Shown here: positions 1-7,788 of the stretch, in pieces
How positions within the stretch are numbered: position 1 is the stretch's first letter
Layout of the letters: each line of letters opens with the position of its first letter
Assembly: GCF_000024265.1 (NCBI RefSeq)
Contig: NC_013204.1
Location: 1,538,180-1,602,179 of the forward strand
Direction of reading: 5' to 3'
DNA: 64,000 bases
Source of the DNA: Eggerthella lenta DSM 2243
GTDB taxonomy: Bacteria > Actinomycetota > Coriobacteriia > Coriobacteriales > Eggerthellaceae
The notes under the pieces: model-generated
What the model was told of the DNA's origin: nothing
The model's database searches: none
What the model saw: the letters and a program-made list of their open reading frames with translations, nothing else
Program-made: the position numbers and the translations under genes

Positions 1-1635
1 CCGGAATGGGGCACGAGACGAAGAAACCCTGGATGCTGTCGGCGCCGATGGCGCGCACGGCGTCGAGCTCGGTGGGTTCTTCCACCCCTTCGACCGTCAC
101 CTCGATGCCCACGCTATGGCACAGCTCGATGACCGCATCTATGAACGCGCGGTTGAACGCTTCCCGGTGGATGTCCTTGATGAACAGGCGGTCGATCTTC
201 ACGATGTCGGCGGGCGACTGGGCCAGTAGGCCAAGCGACGAGTAACCGGTGCCGAAATCGTCCATGGCGATGCGGATGCCGATGGAGCGCAGACGGTCGA
301 ACGTGGCGCGCAGCGCGTCCATGTCGGTGACGAAGTAGCTCTCGGTCATCTCCAGCACGATGGACGCCGGGTCGACCCCGGTGCGCTCGACGAGCTGCTC
401 CACGAACGGCACGAAGTCGGCGTCGAGCAGCTGCAGGTAGGAGATGTTCACGTCCATGATGAAGCCGGGATGCGTTTCCGACCAGCGCTTGCACTGTGTG
501 AACGACCGCTCCAGCACCCAGCGGCCCACCTGGCCGATGAGCCCGTACGACTCCAGCACGGGAATGAACTCCACCGGCGAGAGCTGGCCGTGCTCCTCGG
601 AATTCCAACGTAAAAGCGCTTCCGCTCCGGCGATGTCCATGGTTTCCGCGCATACGAGCGGCTGGTAGTACAGCTCGAAGTTCTTCATATCGTCGAGGAC
701 GGAAGACTGCATGTAGTCGCTGATCTCCAGGCGGCGAAGTTTCGTCGCGATCGTCGCGGACGAGAAGAACGTGGAAGTGTTCTTGCCGCGCTGTTTGCTC
801 TCTTCCAACGCGTTCTCCGCGTTGCGCAGCAGATCTTGGGCGCTCTGGGCGTCTTGGCCGATCATCGCGATGCCGGCCGACACCATGCAGAAGAAGCTCA
901 AGTCGTCGATGGTGTGTTGGCGGTTCGCAACCACGTGGATGGCGTGGTAGAGCTCTTCCATGGCGGCGCAGCCGGCGCCGTCCATCACGATAGCGAACAC
1001 GTCGCCATCGAGGCGGAACATGGACGCTCCTTCGGGGATGAGGCGTTGGGTGGACTGGGCGAACATTCTGAGCACGGTGTTTCCGAAAGCGTGGCCGTTC
1101 AGCAGGTTGATGCGAGAAAAGTCATCGAGCCCCAACAGCATGACGCCGCCCTGCGATTCGCAGGCGATGAGCCGATCGATGAGGTTCATGCATTCGTCGT
1201 GCGTGAACAGCCCGGTGACTGAGTCGATTTTACCCTTGCGCTCCAGACAGGTGACCACGCCGGCGAACATCGTCGGCTGGCCGTTCTCGTCGCGCTTCAG
1301 AAGTCCGCGGCACATCACCCAGATACTTTCTCCCAAGGCGTTCTTCACCTGGTATTCGAGATCGTGGCAGTCGGTTTCCCCTGAGAGCATGCTGTCGATC
1401 GAATCATCGAAGCGCTTCCGATCGCGTTCGACGATGAGTTCTCTCCAGAGAGGGATGAGGCCGGGAACGAGGCTGTCCGGCAGGTCGAAGTCGTCGCGCA
1501 TGTTGTCGGAGACGAGCGCGATATCGCGTTGCATGTCGATGATGTACAGGTAGTCGTCCGTGCTGAACGCTATAGCGTCGTAGAACAGTCGCGCGTCGAG
1601 CTCGAACGACTTCAGCGCTTCTTTCGTGTCCAAGA
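1..1635 (-). CDS. PAS-GGDEF-EAL cyclic-di-GMP phosphodiesterase (C-terminus outside the window)
   Basis: About 545 residues are visible. An N-terminal PAS-like segment (roughly residues 20-115) is followed by a GGDEF-like domain (about 130-290) and an EAL domain running off the window edge. The GGDEF signature reads RLDGDVF, so the first Gly and the active-site Glu are replaced and cyclase activity is unlikely. The EAL domain looks intact: EALLRW, VNIS, LEMTES, DDFGTGYSSL, VKIDRLF and VEGVEE carry the expected metal and catalytic residues. Expected reaction: hydrolysis of c-di-GMP to pGpG. No membrane segment is seen, so it is probably cytosolic. The frame is closed upstream by a TGA; the TTG at 1635 is the only start with a GGAG 8 nt upstream. 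Confidence 0.9.
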
Positions 1636-1877
1636 AGTGCGCTCCGTTTCAATGATCCGTTGAGCATGCCTTCTGTATTGTAAACGCAATCGGTGCGTTT
1701 TCGAGCGTAAATGCTTATCGAAGAGGGGGAGATTTTCATCGATGGGAAAATGTGCCGGATGGCGGCGCAATGACGAAGGCTTCTCGTTTTGTCCACAGTG
1801 CGCCGTTGCGACCGCGCACCGGCATAACTTGGGGTAACGTACCGGAGGAAACGATTGACGCGAAGGAGCATCCGCTC

Positions 1878-2300
1878 ATGCACATCCACACCATCAGCGC
1901 TTACGAGACTTCGGCAGAAGAGTTCTTCAAGCGCCTCGTCGACTGGAAGGTCGACCTCGTGGTGGACACGAGGCTGAAGAACACGAACCAGCTGGCCGGC
2001 TTCACGAAGCGCGACGACCTGGCCTATTTCGTCGAGGAGCTCGTCCATGCCCGTTATGTGCACGACAAGCTGTTCGCCCCGGCGCCCACCATGATGGAGC
2101 GCTATATCCACGGCAACATCGGGTGGGACGCCTACGCCGATGCCTACCGCGAGGATATGCGCGAGCGTGAGGCCGTGCCGCAGTTCTTCGACCGTTACGG
2201 GGACTGCGAGTCCGTGGCGCTGGTGGGAACCGCCACGCGCTCTCGCCGCTCCCATGTAGAAGTGCTTGCCGAGATGTTGGAGGAGTTCCAGAAGGAGTAG
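1878..2300 (+). CDS. DUF488 family protein
   Basis: 140-residue cytosolic protein of the DUF488 family. Seen: the early VVDTR motif, the YVHDKLFAP stretch and the GWDAYADAY helix typical of the family. The usual C-terminal Cys-x-Glu...Cys-His-Arg signature is not present; the matching place reads ALVGTATRSRRSH, so the presumed active-site cysteines are gone. The biochemical role of DUF488 is not settled and I do not assign one. The start at 1878 has AAGGAG 9 nt upstream; an in-frame ATG at 1752 lacks a ribosome site. It stands alone between a divergent EAL gene and a repeat-bearing spacer. Confidence 0.8.
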   Translation: MHIHTISAYETSAEEFFKRLVDWKVDLVVDTRLKNTNQLAGFTKRDDLAYFVEELVHARYVHDKLFAPAPTMMERYIHGNIGWDAYADAYREDMREREAVPQFFDRYGDCESVALVGTATRSRRSHVEVLAEMLEEFQKE

Positions 2301-2312
2301 GGAGGCAACTCC

Positions 2313-2512
2313 CCTGTCGTCCTGATCGAGCGCAAGCATTCGACAGTCCGGTGTACTGTCGAACTCCCGAGCACACGAAGCGAGCGCAGGGAGGCACCGC
2401 GAAGCGGGGACGCGAAGGATCCCGTGCGGCGTTAGCTGTTAGCGTTACGGCTGTCGCCACGCGGGATCCTTCGACTACGCGCCTGCGGCGCTCCGCTCAG
2501 GATGACAAAGGG
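2313..2512. repeat. Dispersed palindromic element, copy A (degenerate)
   Basis: The spacer between the DUF488 gene and tetR holds nested inverted repeats. Inner arms at 2413-2431 and 2455-2473 (core CGAAGGATCCCG / CGGGATCCTTCG) are nearly perfect. The right flank ends in CTCAGGATGAC near 2507, and a decayed left partner (TGTCGTCCTGA) lies near 2315. The same layout recurs as a cleaner copy at 17893-18028. It would fold as RNA and may act as a terminator or a non-autonomous repeat. No gene is seen in this ~290-bp spacer. Confidence 0.7.
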
Positions 2513-2527
2513 AATGAGCGACATCCC

Positions 2528-2575
2528 TTGAAAAACTAGCGATCGTTAGTTAATATACTAGCAGTCGCTAGTTTT
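2528..2575 (+). promoter_or_regulatory. tetR promoter with two tandem operators
   Basis: A promoter TTGAAA (2528-2533), 17-bp spacer, TAATAT (2551-2556) is covered by two 16-bp imperfect palindromes, ACTAGCGATCGTTAGT (2535-2550) and ACTAGCAGTCGCTAGT (2557-2572). Their centres are 22 bp apart, two helical turns, as when two TetR dimers bind side by side. This predicts autorepression of the downstream tetR-flavodoxin operon. Confidence 0.75.
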
Positions 2576-2589
2576 GTAGAGGAGAGACC

Positions 2590-3228
2590 ATGCGGGGGAA
2601 GGACACGAAGGAACGCATCGTCGAGGAGGCGTTCGCGCTGTTCGCATCGCGCGGCTTCCATGCGGTGTCGGTGCGCGACATCGCGGCTGCCGTCGGCATC
2701 AAGGACGCGTCGCTGTACAATCATTTTTCCGGCAAGCAGGCCATATTCGACGCCATCGTGCGCGATGCGCTGGAGCGGACGCGTCGGTTCTTCGGCGAGC
2801 GCAACATCCTGTTCGACGTCTCCGACGACGCGACGCCGTACGAGGAGATGAACGCCGAGCGCATGCACGAGATGGTGCTGCCGTCGTTTCGCTACTTCTT
2901 CGAGGATCCGTACATGGTGCGCCTGCGCCATTTGCTGGTGATCAGCCAGTTCGAGAGCGAGGAGGCGGGGCGCGTCTACCGCCTCGTGTTCGTCGAGCAG
3001 CCCATGGCGCTGCAGCGCACCATCTTCGAGCACCTCATGGCCACGGGCGAGTTCGTCCGCGACGACGCCGCGCAGATGGCCGTCGAACTGCAGGGCGTCC
3101 CGTTCATGCTCATGCATGCGGGTCTGACATGGGAGGAAGCCGAACCGCGGCTCGCCGCCCACGTCGAGCGGTTCGCGCGGGCGCATACGGCGGCGGGGCG
3201 GGGCATTCGAGGAGGGGAGCGGGCATGA
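2590..3228 (+). CDS. TetR/AcrR family transcriptional regulator
   Basis: 212-residue one-component regulator. The N-terminal TetR helix-turn-helix (residues about 10-55) is canonical: ALFASRGFHAVSVRDIAAAV, then the recognition helix ending DASLYNHFSGK. The C-terminal ligand domain is all-helical and gives no clue to the inducer. A GAGGAG lies just upstream of the ATG. Its stop overlaps the next start (ATGA at 3225-3228), so it is co-translated with a flavodoxin-like protein. The promoter carries two palindromes, implying autorepression; the likely output is this three-gene operon. Confidence 0.9.
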   Translation: MRGKDTKERIVEEAFALFASRGFHAVSVRDIAAAVGIKDASLYNHFSGKQAIFDAIVRDALERTRRFFGERNILFDVSDDATPYEEMNAERMHEMVLPSFRYFFEDPYMVRLRHLLVISQFESEEAGRVYRLVFVEQPMALQRTIFEHLMATGEFVRDDAAQMAVELQGVPFMLMHAGLTWEEAEPRLAAHVERFARAHTAAGRGIRGGERA

Positions 3229-3791
3229 GCACGGTGGTTGTGTATTCGTCGCAGACGGGGTTCACGAAGCGCTACGCGGAGTGGCTTGCGGAGGAGCTGG
3301 GGTGCCAGGTGGTGTCGCTCGGCGACGAGCCGCGGTTCGACGCAAGCGGTTTCGACGTGGTGGTGCTGGGCGGATGGCTTCATGCGGGAGGGCTCGCGGG
3401 CAAGAAGTGGCTTGCGCGCGCCCGTGAGAAGCATCTGCAGACGCGGTTCGTCGTGTTCGCAGTGGGCGCGACGCCCGTGGAATGGACCGACATGGTGGAA
3501 GAGGCGCTTGCCAAGGAGCTGCCGTCGCCGGAGTTCGATGACGTGGAGCGCTTCTACCTGCGCGGCGGGTTCGCCTACGAGCGCCTGGGCTTGCCGGACA
3601 AGCTGGCCATGAAGCTGTTCTTCAAGATGCAGGAGAAGAACGCCGCCGCCGACCCGCGCGCCGCCGAGATGCTCGAGGGCATGCGCGGCGGCTTTGACGG
3701 CACCGACCGCGCCGCCATCGCGCCGGTCGCGGCGCGCGTCCGCGCGCTTGACGCCGCCGCGGTGTCGGCGGGAAGCGCGGAGCGCGCATGA
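3225..3791 (+). CDS. Flavodoxin domain protein
   Basis: 188-residue soluble protein opening with a beta strand and the FMN-phosphate loop SSQTGFTKRYAEWLAEELG (residues 7-25), the hallmark of flavodoxin-like folds. GGWLHAGG around residue 50 and FAVGATP near residue 87 fit the FMN-ring loops. It resembles the flavodoxin/HemG-like group that carries electrons between redox partners; the substrate is not deducible. Start chosen at 3225 because it overlaps the tetR stop and gives the complete N-terminal strand; the frame is open further upstream without a domain match. Its stop overlaps the next gene by ATGA. Confidence 0.85.
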   Translation: MSTVVVYSSQTGFTKRYAEWLAEELGCQVVSLGDEPRFDASGFDVVVLGGWLHAGGLAGKKWLARAREKHLQTRFVVFAVGATPVEWTDMVEEALAKELPSPEFDDVERFYLRGGFAYERLGLPDKLAMKLFFKMQEKNAAADPRAAEMLEGMRGGFDGTDRAAIAPVAARVRALDAAAVSAGSAERA

Positions 3792-4216
3792 ACGCGGCGC
3801 GCCGCATCGTGCGTGTCATCTGCGTGTTCAACGGGGTGTGCGCGGTGGTGTGCGGCGGCTTCATGATGGCGGGCGCTGCGGGCATCCTGCCGCCCGCGTT
3901 CGGCGAGCTCTTCGGCTTCTTCGACCTCATGGTGCCCTTGATTCAGCGGATGCCGCTGCCTGCGTATATGACGGCCGATCTGTTCTGGCCGGGGCTTGCC
4001 CTTGCGCTCGTGAACGGGGTGGCAAACCTCGTGGCCGCTGTGCTGTTCGCGCGCAGCGATGGGCGCGCGCGTTCGTGGGCGCTGCTGGCCGGCGCGCTGC
4101 TCATCGTCTGGTGCGTGTTCGAGCTCGTGTACCTGCCGAATCCGGTCTCGGTGATCTACCTGGTGATCGGCCTCGTGCAGACGGCATGCGCGGTGGTGAT
4201 GCGTCCCGCGCGCTAG
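3788..4216 (+). CDS. Small integral membrane protein of the tetR operon
   Basis: 142-residue hydrophobic protein with about four predicted membrane segments (roughly residues 8-30, 40-52, 65-88 and 98-138). I do not recognise a family. It is the third gene of the tetR-flavodoxin operon, joined by an ATGA overlap, so it may anchor or partner the flavodoxin-like protein at the membrane; this is inference from position only. Its stop TAG at 4214-4216 overlaps the stop of the convergent gene within a shared CTAG. Confidence 0.75.
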   Translation: MNAARRIVRVICVFNGVCAVVCGGFMMAGAAGILPPAFGELFGFFDLMVPLIQRMPLPAYMTADLFWPGLALALVNGVANLVAAVLFARSDGRARSWALLAGALLIVWCVFELVYLPNPVSVIYLVIGLVQTACAVVMRPAR

Positions 4217-4806
4217 CGGCGCGCGGGTTCGTGCCGCATGAGGCCGTGGGCCGTGCAGTACGTGTAGAGCTTCGCGCCGGCGAGGCGGGGCAGGCGCGCT
4301 TCGGCGCCCTGCTCGGGGTAGAGTTTTTCGACGGCCATGCGGTCGAAGCCCACGACGGCGACGAAGCCGAGGTGGTGCTGCTTGTTCATCTCGTGGTCGA
4401 AGGTGACGTACCAGTCGTCCTCGATCGGCTCGACGTGCACGGCGTGCGCCTCGTCGGCTGGCAAGGCGACGAGCGGGGGCAGCTTCCTGCCGCAGCAGGA
4501 CACTTCGGCGTCGCCGGTGGTGACGATCACGTTGTCGCAGGCGGGGCAGACGCGGAATGCGGCGCGTTTCATGGTTCCTCCCGTTCGGACATCGACGGCC
4601 AGGCGGCCGTCGAGCAGCGTTTCCACGGGAGTTCCCAAGCGTTCGGACAGGCCGGGCAAAAGCTCGATGTCGGGACAGCCGCCTCCGCGCTCCCATTTGG
4701 ACACGGCCTTGTCGGTGACGCCGAGCGCGTCGGCGAGCTGGCGCTGGGTGAGCCCGCGCTCCTCGCGAAGCGCGCGGATGAGCGTGCCGGTGTTTCTGGC
4801 GTCCAT
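4213..4806 (-). CDS. XRE-type HTH fused to a desulfoferrodoxin (superoxide reductase)
   Basis: 197 residues. Residues 7-62 are a Cro/XRE helix-turn-helix (GLTQRQLADALGVTDKAVSK). Residues 84-110 match a desulforedoxin-type iron centre with CPAC (87-90) and CC (104-105). Residues 121-190 match superoxide reductase centre II: His124, His138 in DHEM, His144 six residues on, and Cys184-x-x-His187 in YCTAHG, the expected four-His-one-Cys iron site. The lysine beside the first His in desulfoferrodoxins is not present. It could be a superoxide- or redox-sensing regulator, or a detoxifying enzyme that also binds DNA. GGGAGG precedes the ATG. Confident in domains, less in role. Confidence 0.85.
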   Translation of the reverse strand: MDARNTGTLIRALREERGLTQRQLADALGVTDKAVSKWERGGGCPDIELLPGLSERLGTPVETLLDGRLAVDVRTGGTMKRAAFRVCPACDNVIVTTGDAEVSCCGRKLPPLVALPADEAHAVHVEPIEDDWYVTFDHEMNKQHHLGFVAVVGFDRMAVEKLYPEQGAEARLPRLAGAKLYTYCTAHGLMRHEPARR

Positions 4807-4923
4807 GGCGATCCTCCCTGGTTTTTTCGGACGGCGTCTACGATACGCGCGCGCCGCGGCCGGCGCAATGAACGCTCCGTAGAGTCGCGTCTCCCGGCGT
4901 AGCGGAGGCGGCGGACAAGCCCG

Positions 4924-5463
4924 TCAGCGCCGGAGCGCCTCGGCTCGCTTCACGCGTTCGACGAGCACGTCTTTCACGTTCTCGCGCGGAACGGCCAGCG
5001 ACACCGCAAGCTCGTCGCACAGCAGGCCTTCTGCCAGGTCGAAGTACTTCTTGTCCGTGGCGGTGATGCGGCGGCCCGAATCGACGCGCCGGACGGTGCG
5101 CTCGTGGACGGACTTCATGATGGGAACCAGATCCTCGGGCGCGAACGTTCTGAGGCGCTTGTCGTATTCTTCCTTCATGCGGCGCTCCAACAGGGTGGGC
5201 GTGGGCGCGTCGGGCTTGAGGGCATTCTCGTCGATGGTGTCGGCATCCACGATGGAATCGATCAGGGCGAGTGCCGCGCGCTTCGACATGATGGGACGCA
5301 GGTTGTCGGGCGTGGCCTCGTCGACGGCAACGAACAGCTTGAGCGAGTTCTCGAACAGCGCGCGCAGCTCGAGGTAGTCCTTTCCTTCGAAGTAGTTCTC
5401 GCGCAGGGCGGCAACTTCGCAGACATGATGACGGTAGACGACCGTATCTCCGCATGCGTACAT
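4924..5463 (-). CDS. CarD family transcriptional regulator
   Basis: 179 residues. The N-terminal 60 residues match the CarD/CdnL/TRCF RNA-polymerase interaction domain: it opens MYACGDTVVYRHHVCEVAAL, followed by the G-x-YLELRALFE strand pattern. The remainder is helical, like the C-terminal DNA-contacting domain of CarD. Such proteins bind the RNA polymerase beta subunit and tune open-complex stability. It is longer and more divergent than the essential CdnL of actinobacteria, so it may be an accessory paralogue. Single gene with its own promoter (-10 at 5541-5546). Confidence 0.85.
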   Translation of the reverse strand: MYACGDTVVYRHHVCEVAALRENYFEGKDYLELRALFENSLKLFVAVDEATPDNLRPIMSKRAALALIDSIVDADTIDENALKPDAPTPTLLERRMKEEYDKRLRTFAPEDLVPIMKSVHERTVRRVDSGRRITATDKKYFDLAEGLLCDELAVSLAVPRENVKDVLVERVKRAEALRR

Positions 5464-5540
5464 GGCAACCTCCGATGATGGGTGGGAGCGGTAGGTGCGG
5501 TTCAGTCGCGTCGCGGTGACGTCGCAGAATCAGCACTTCG

Positions 5541-5549
5541 ATTGTACCA
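5541..5549 (-). promoter_or_regulatory. carD-like gene extended -10 promoter
   Basis: On the minus strand TGG-TACAAT forms an extended -10 element about 80 nt before the start codon at 5463. No good -35 is seen. Confidence 0.5.
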
Positions 5550-5626
5550 CTTCGCGGGAAGCGTGCGCGCATCCCGCTTCGGCGAGCGGCGGAGCCTGAC
5601 TCCGTCCAGTTACGGGTAGCGGCTGA

Positions 5627-5687
5627 CGCGCTGTCGCTTGGAACAGACGATTCTGCGGGAAAAGCGTCCGCTTCGGGCGACAGCGCG
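5627..5687. repeat. Inverted repeat in the spacer upstream of the aldo/keto reductase stop
   Basis: A perfect 10-bp inverted repeat, CGCGCTGTCG (5627-5636) and CGACAGCGCG (5678-5687), encloses 41 bp. It lies 46 bp past the stop of the reductase gene on the minus strand and may end its transcript; no T-run follows. The rest of the 5464-5733 spacer shows no gene. Confidence 0.4.
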
Positions 5688-5733
5688 CTCCCGCGGGCCA
5701 CGGCCTCTGCAGGAGCGCGGCAAAGCCTGCGCG

Positions 5734-6876
5734 CTACGCGAACAGCTCGGCCGCCTTCTCCATGCGCTCGGCTATCGGCACGCCGAAGGGGCAGCGCGGC
5801 TCGCAGGCGGCGCAGGCCGTGCAGTCGTCGGCGGCCGCGTCGAGCGCGCGGTAGTGCTCGCGGATCGAGGCGGGCACCTCGCTTTGCATGACAGCCAGGT
5901 CGTAGAACTTGTTGACGGCGGCGATATCGATGCCGGCCGTGCAGGGCGCGCAGTGGCCGCAGTAGGTGCACTGGCCGAAGTAGGCGTGTTTCGGCGCTCC
6001 CGCCAACACGCTCGCGTAGTCCTTCTGCGCTTCGGTCGCCGTTTCGTAGGCCACGGCGTCGTCGACGTGCGCCGGCTCGTCGAAGCCCGCCAGGATGCTA
6101 GCCGCGGCGGGGCGGGTGAGCGCGTAATGGATGCACTGCACGGGCGTCATCGCCGCGCCGAACGGAGACGCCTCGGCGCTGAACAGACGCCCGCCGGCAT
6201 ACCCCTTCATCACCGTAAGGCCCACGCCCTCGCGTTCGCACAGCGCGTACAGCTCGGCGCGGGTGGGATCCATGCCTTCGAGCGCGTCGTCGTAGGCGAA
6301 GGTGAATGCGTCGTCGAGGCTGGCCGTGGCCGGCAGGAGGTCGAAGGCGGGGTTCACGCTGAACATGACGGCTTCGATCTCGCCGGACAGCGCGGCTCGC
6401 TTCGCCACCTCGGGCGCGTGGGTGGACAGCCCGATGTGCCCGATGACGTCGGCGGCTTTGAGCGCGCGCACGTATTCGATGAACTCCCCGGCCATGATGC
6501 CCTCGTACTCGTTGATGTCGTCGACGTAGTGGATCATGCCCAGCTCCACGTGGTCGGTGCCGAGGCGCGCGAGCAGGTCCTCGAACGCGGGACGCACGAG
6601 ATTCATGTCGCGCGTGCGCACGTACTGGCCGTCTTGCCAGGTGGAGCCGATGTGGCCCTGGATGATCCAGCGGTCGCGCGTGCCGGCCAACGCAGCTCCG
6701 AGGTTGCTGCGCACCTCGGGTCCCGCCATCCAGCAGTCGAGGATGTTGATGCCCGCTTCCTCGCAGCGCTCGACCACGGCGCGCACCTCGGCGGCCGATT
6801 TCTTCTCCATCCATTCAGCTCCGAAGCCGATCTCGCTGATTTCGAGCCCCGTCCTGCCCAGTTCGCGGTAGCGCAT
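5734..6876 (-). CDS. Aldo/keto reductase-fold protein with C-terminal 4Fe-4S domain
   Basis: 380 residues. Residues 1-280 form an aldo/keto reductase-type TIM barrel (opens MRYRELGRTGLEISEIGFG; IGHIGLSTHAPE later). Residues 295-375 carry two iron-sulfur motifs: CTYCGHCAPC followed by TAGIDI, and CTACAACEPRCPFG. The barrel looks catalytically altered: the Asp is kept (NILDCWM) and a His is present (MIHYVDD), but the Tyr of the usual D...Y tetrad and the Lys of the next strand (IIQGHIG) are not seen. It may therefore use its clusters for electron transfer to another substrate. Start 6876 follows GAGAGGGG; a TTG/ATG region further upstream lacks support. Confidence 0.85.
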   Translation of the reverse strand: MRYRELGRTGLEISEIGFGAEWMEKKSAAEVRAVVERCEEAGINILDCWMAGPEVRSNLGAALAGTRDRWIIQGHIGSTWQDGQYVRTRDMNLVRPAFEDLLARLGTDHVELGMIHYVDDINEYEGIMAGEFIEYVRALKAADVIGHIGLSTHAPEVAKRAALSGEIEAVMFSVNPAFDLLPATASLDDAFTFAYDDALEGMDPTRAELYALCEREGVGLTVMKGYAGGRLFSAEASPFGAAMTPVQCIHYALTRPAAASILAGFDEPAHVDDAVAYETATEAQKDYASVLAGAPKHAYFGQCTYCGHCAPCTAGIDIAAVNKFYDLAVMQSEVPASIREHYRALDAAADDCTACAACEPRCPFGVPIAERMEKAAELFA

Positions 6877-6967
6877 ACAAACCCCTCTCGCGATAGTCCT
6901 TCGCGTTCGCATGCAGCACGCTTCCGTACTGCTTCTTGGAGCGAACTCTAATCCAAGTTTTTTCTTC

Positions 6968-7630
6968 TTACGCCTTTCCGCAGCTGGGGCAGAGGTCGCA
7001 CAGGAAGCACGTCGCGCACTTCGGGTTGCGGGCGATGCACGTTTCGCGGCCGAACAGCACCCATTGATGGTTGATGGGACCCCAGTATTCGCGCGGGTAC
7101 AGCTTGAGCAGGGCGGCCTCGGTCTTCGCTGGCGTGTCGGCCGAGGGGCCGGCGAACTTCAACCGATGCGCGATGCGGAACACGTGCGTGTCCACCGCGA
7201 TGCCCTCCACGATGCCGAACGCCTCGTTGAGCACGACGTTCGCCGTCTTGCGCCCCACGCCCGGCAGCTTCTGCAGCTCGTCTATGTCGCGCGGGATCTC
7301 GCCGCCGTAGTCGGCCACTACCATCTGAGCGCACTTGATGACGTTCGCCGCCTTCGTATGGAAGAAGCCGATGGTGCGGATGATGCCTTCAACGTCGCGG
7401 ACATCGGCCGCTGCGAGGTCCGCGGGCGTGGGGTAGCGCTCCCACAGCGCGGGCGTGACCTTGTTCACGCCTTTGTCGGTGGTTTGGGCGCTCAGCAGTA
7501 CGGCGATGGTCAAGCGGAACGGATCGTCCCAGTAGTGCAGCGCGCACTCGGCGGCGGGGTAATGCTCGTTCATGCGCTCCGCCACCGCAAGGGCGCGCTG
7601 GCGTTTGGCGGTCATGGTCTCGCGTGGCAT
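6968..7630 (-). CDS. nth: Endonuclease III (DNA glycosylase/AP lyase)
   Basis: 220 residues, normal length. Base-excision repair enzyme removing oxidised pyrimidines and cutting abasic sites. The helix-hairpin-helix LPGVGRKTANVVL contains the catalytic Lys, VDTHV the catalytic Asp, and the C-terminus the [4Fe-4S] loop Cys-x6-Cys-x2-Cys-x5-Cys (CIARNPKCATCFLCDLC, with one extra Cys). GAGGAG precedes ATG 7630; the long open frame upstream belongs to the antisense of the neighbour. The gene has its own promoter (TATACT at 7670-7675). Confidence 0.95.
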   Translation of the reverse strand: MPRETMTAKRQRALAVAERMNEHYPAAECALHYWDDPFRLTIAVLLSAQTTDKGVNKVTPALWERYPTPADLAAADVRDVEGIIRTIGFFHTKAANVIKCAQMVVADYGGEIPRDIDELQKLPGVGRKTANVVLNEAFGIVEGIAVDTHVFRIAHRLKFAGPSADTPAKTEAALLKLYPREYWGPINHQWVLFGRETCIARNPKCATCFLCDLCPSCGKA

Positions 7631-7669
7631 AGGATCTCCTCGGGATGCGGTTTTAGCGAAACTCCTCCC

Positions 7670-7698
7670 AGTATAATGAAGTTCTTCGTCCGTGTCCC
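7670..7698 (-). promoter_or_regulatory. nth promoter
   Basis: Minus-strand -10 TATACT (7670-7675) with GGGACA (7693-7698) 17 bp upstream; transcription would begin about 35-40 nt before the nth start. Confidence 0.5.
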
Positions 7699-7788
7699 GC
7701 TTTCGAGGACGGCGAACGGCGGATGCGCGCCGCGATTGCCGTTCGCCGTCCGATTGCTGGTACCGCTCTTGCCGTCGGTGTCGTGGGG

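Noticed and set aside
1752-1877. N-terminal extension of the DUF488 protein from an upstream ATG.
   Set aside because: No ribosome site and no match in the family; AAGGAG precedes the ATG at 1878.
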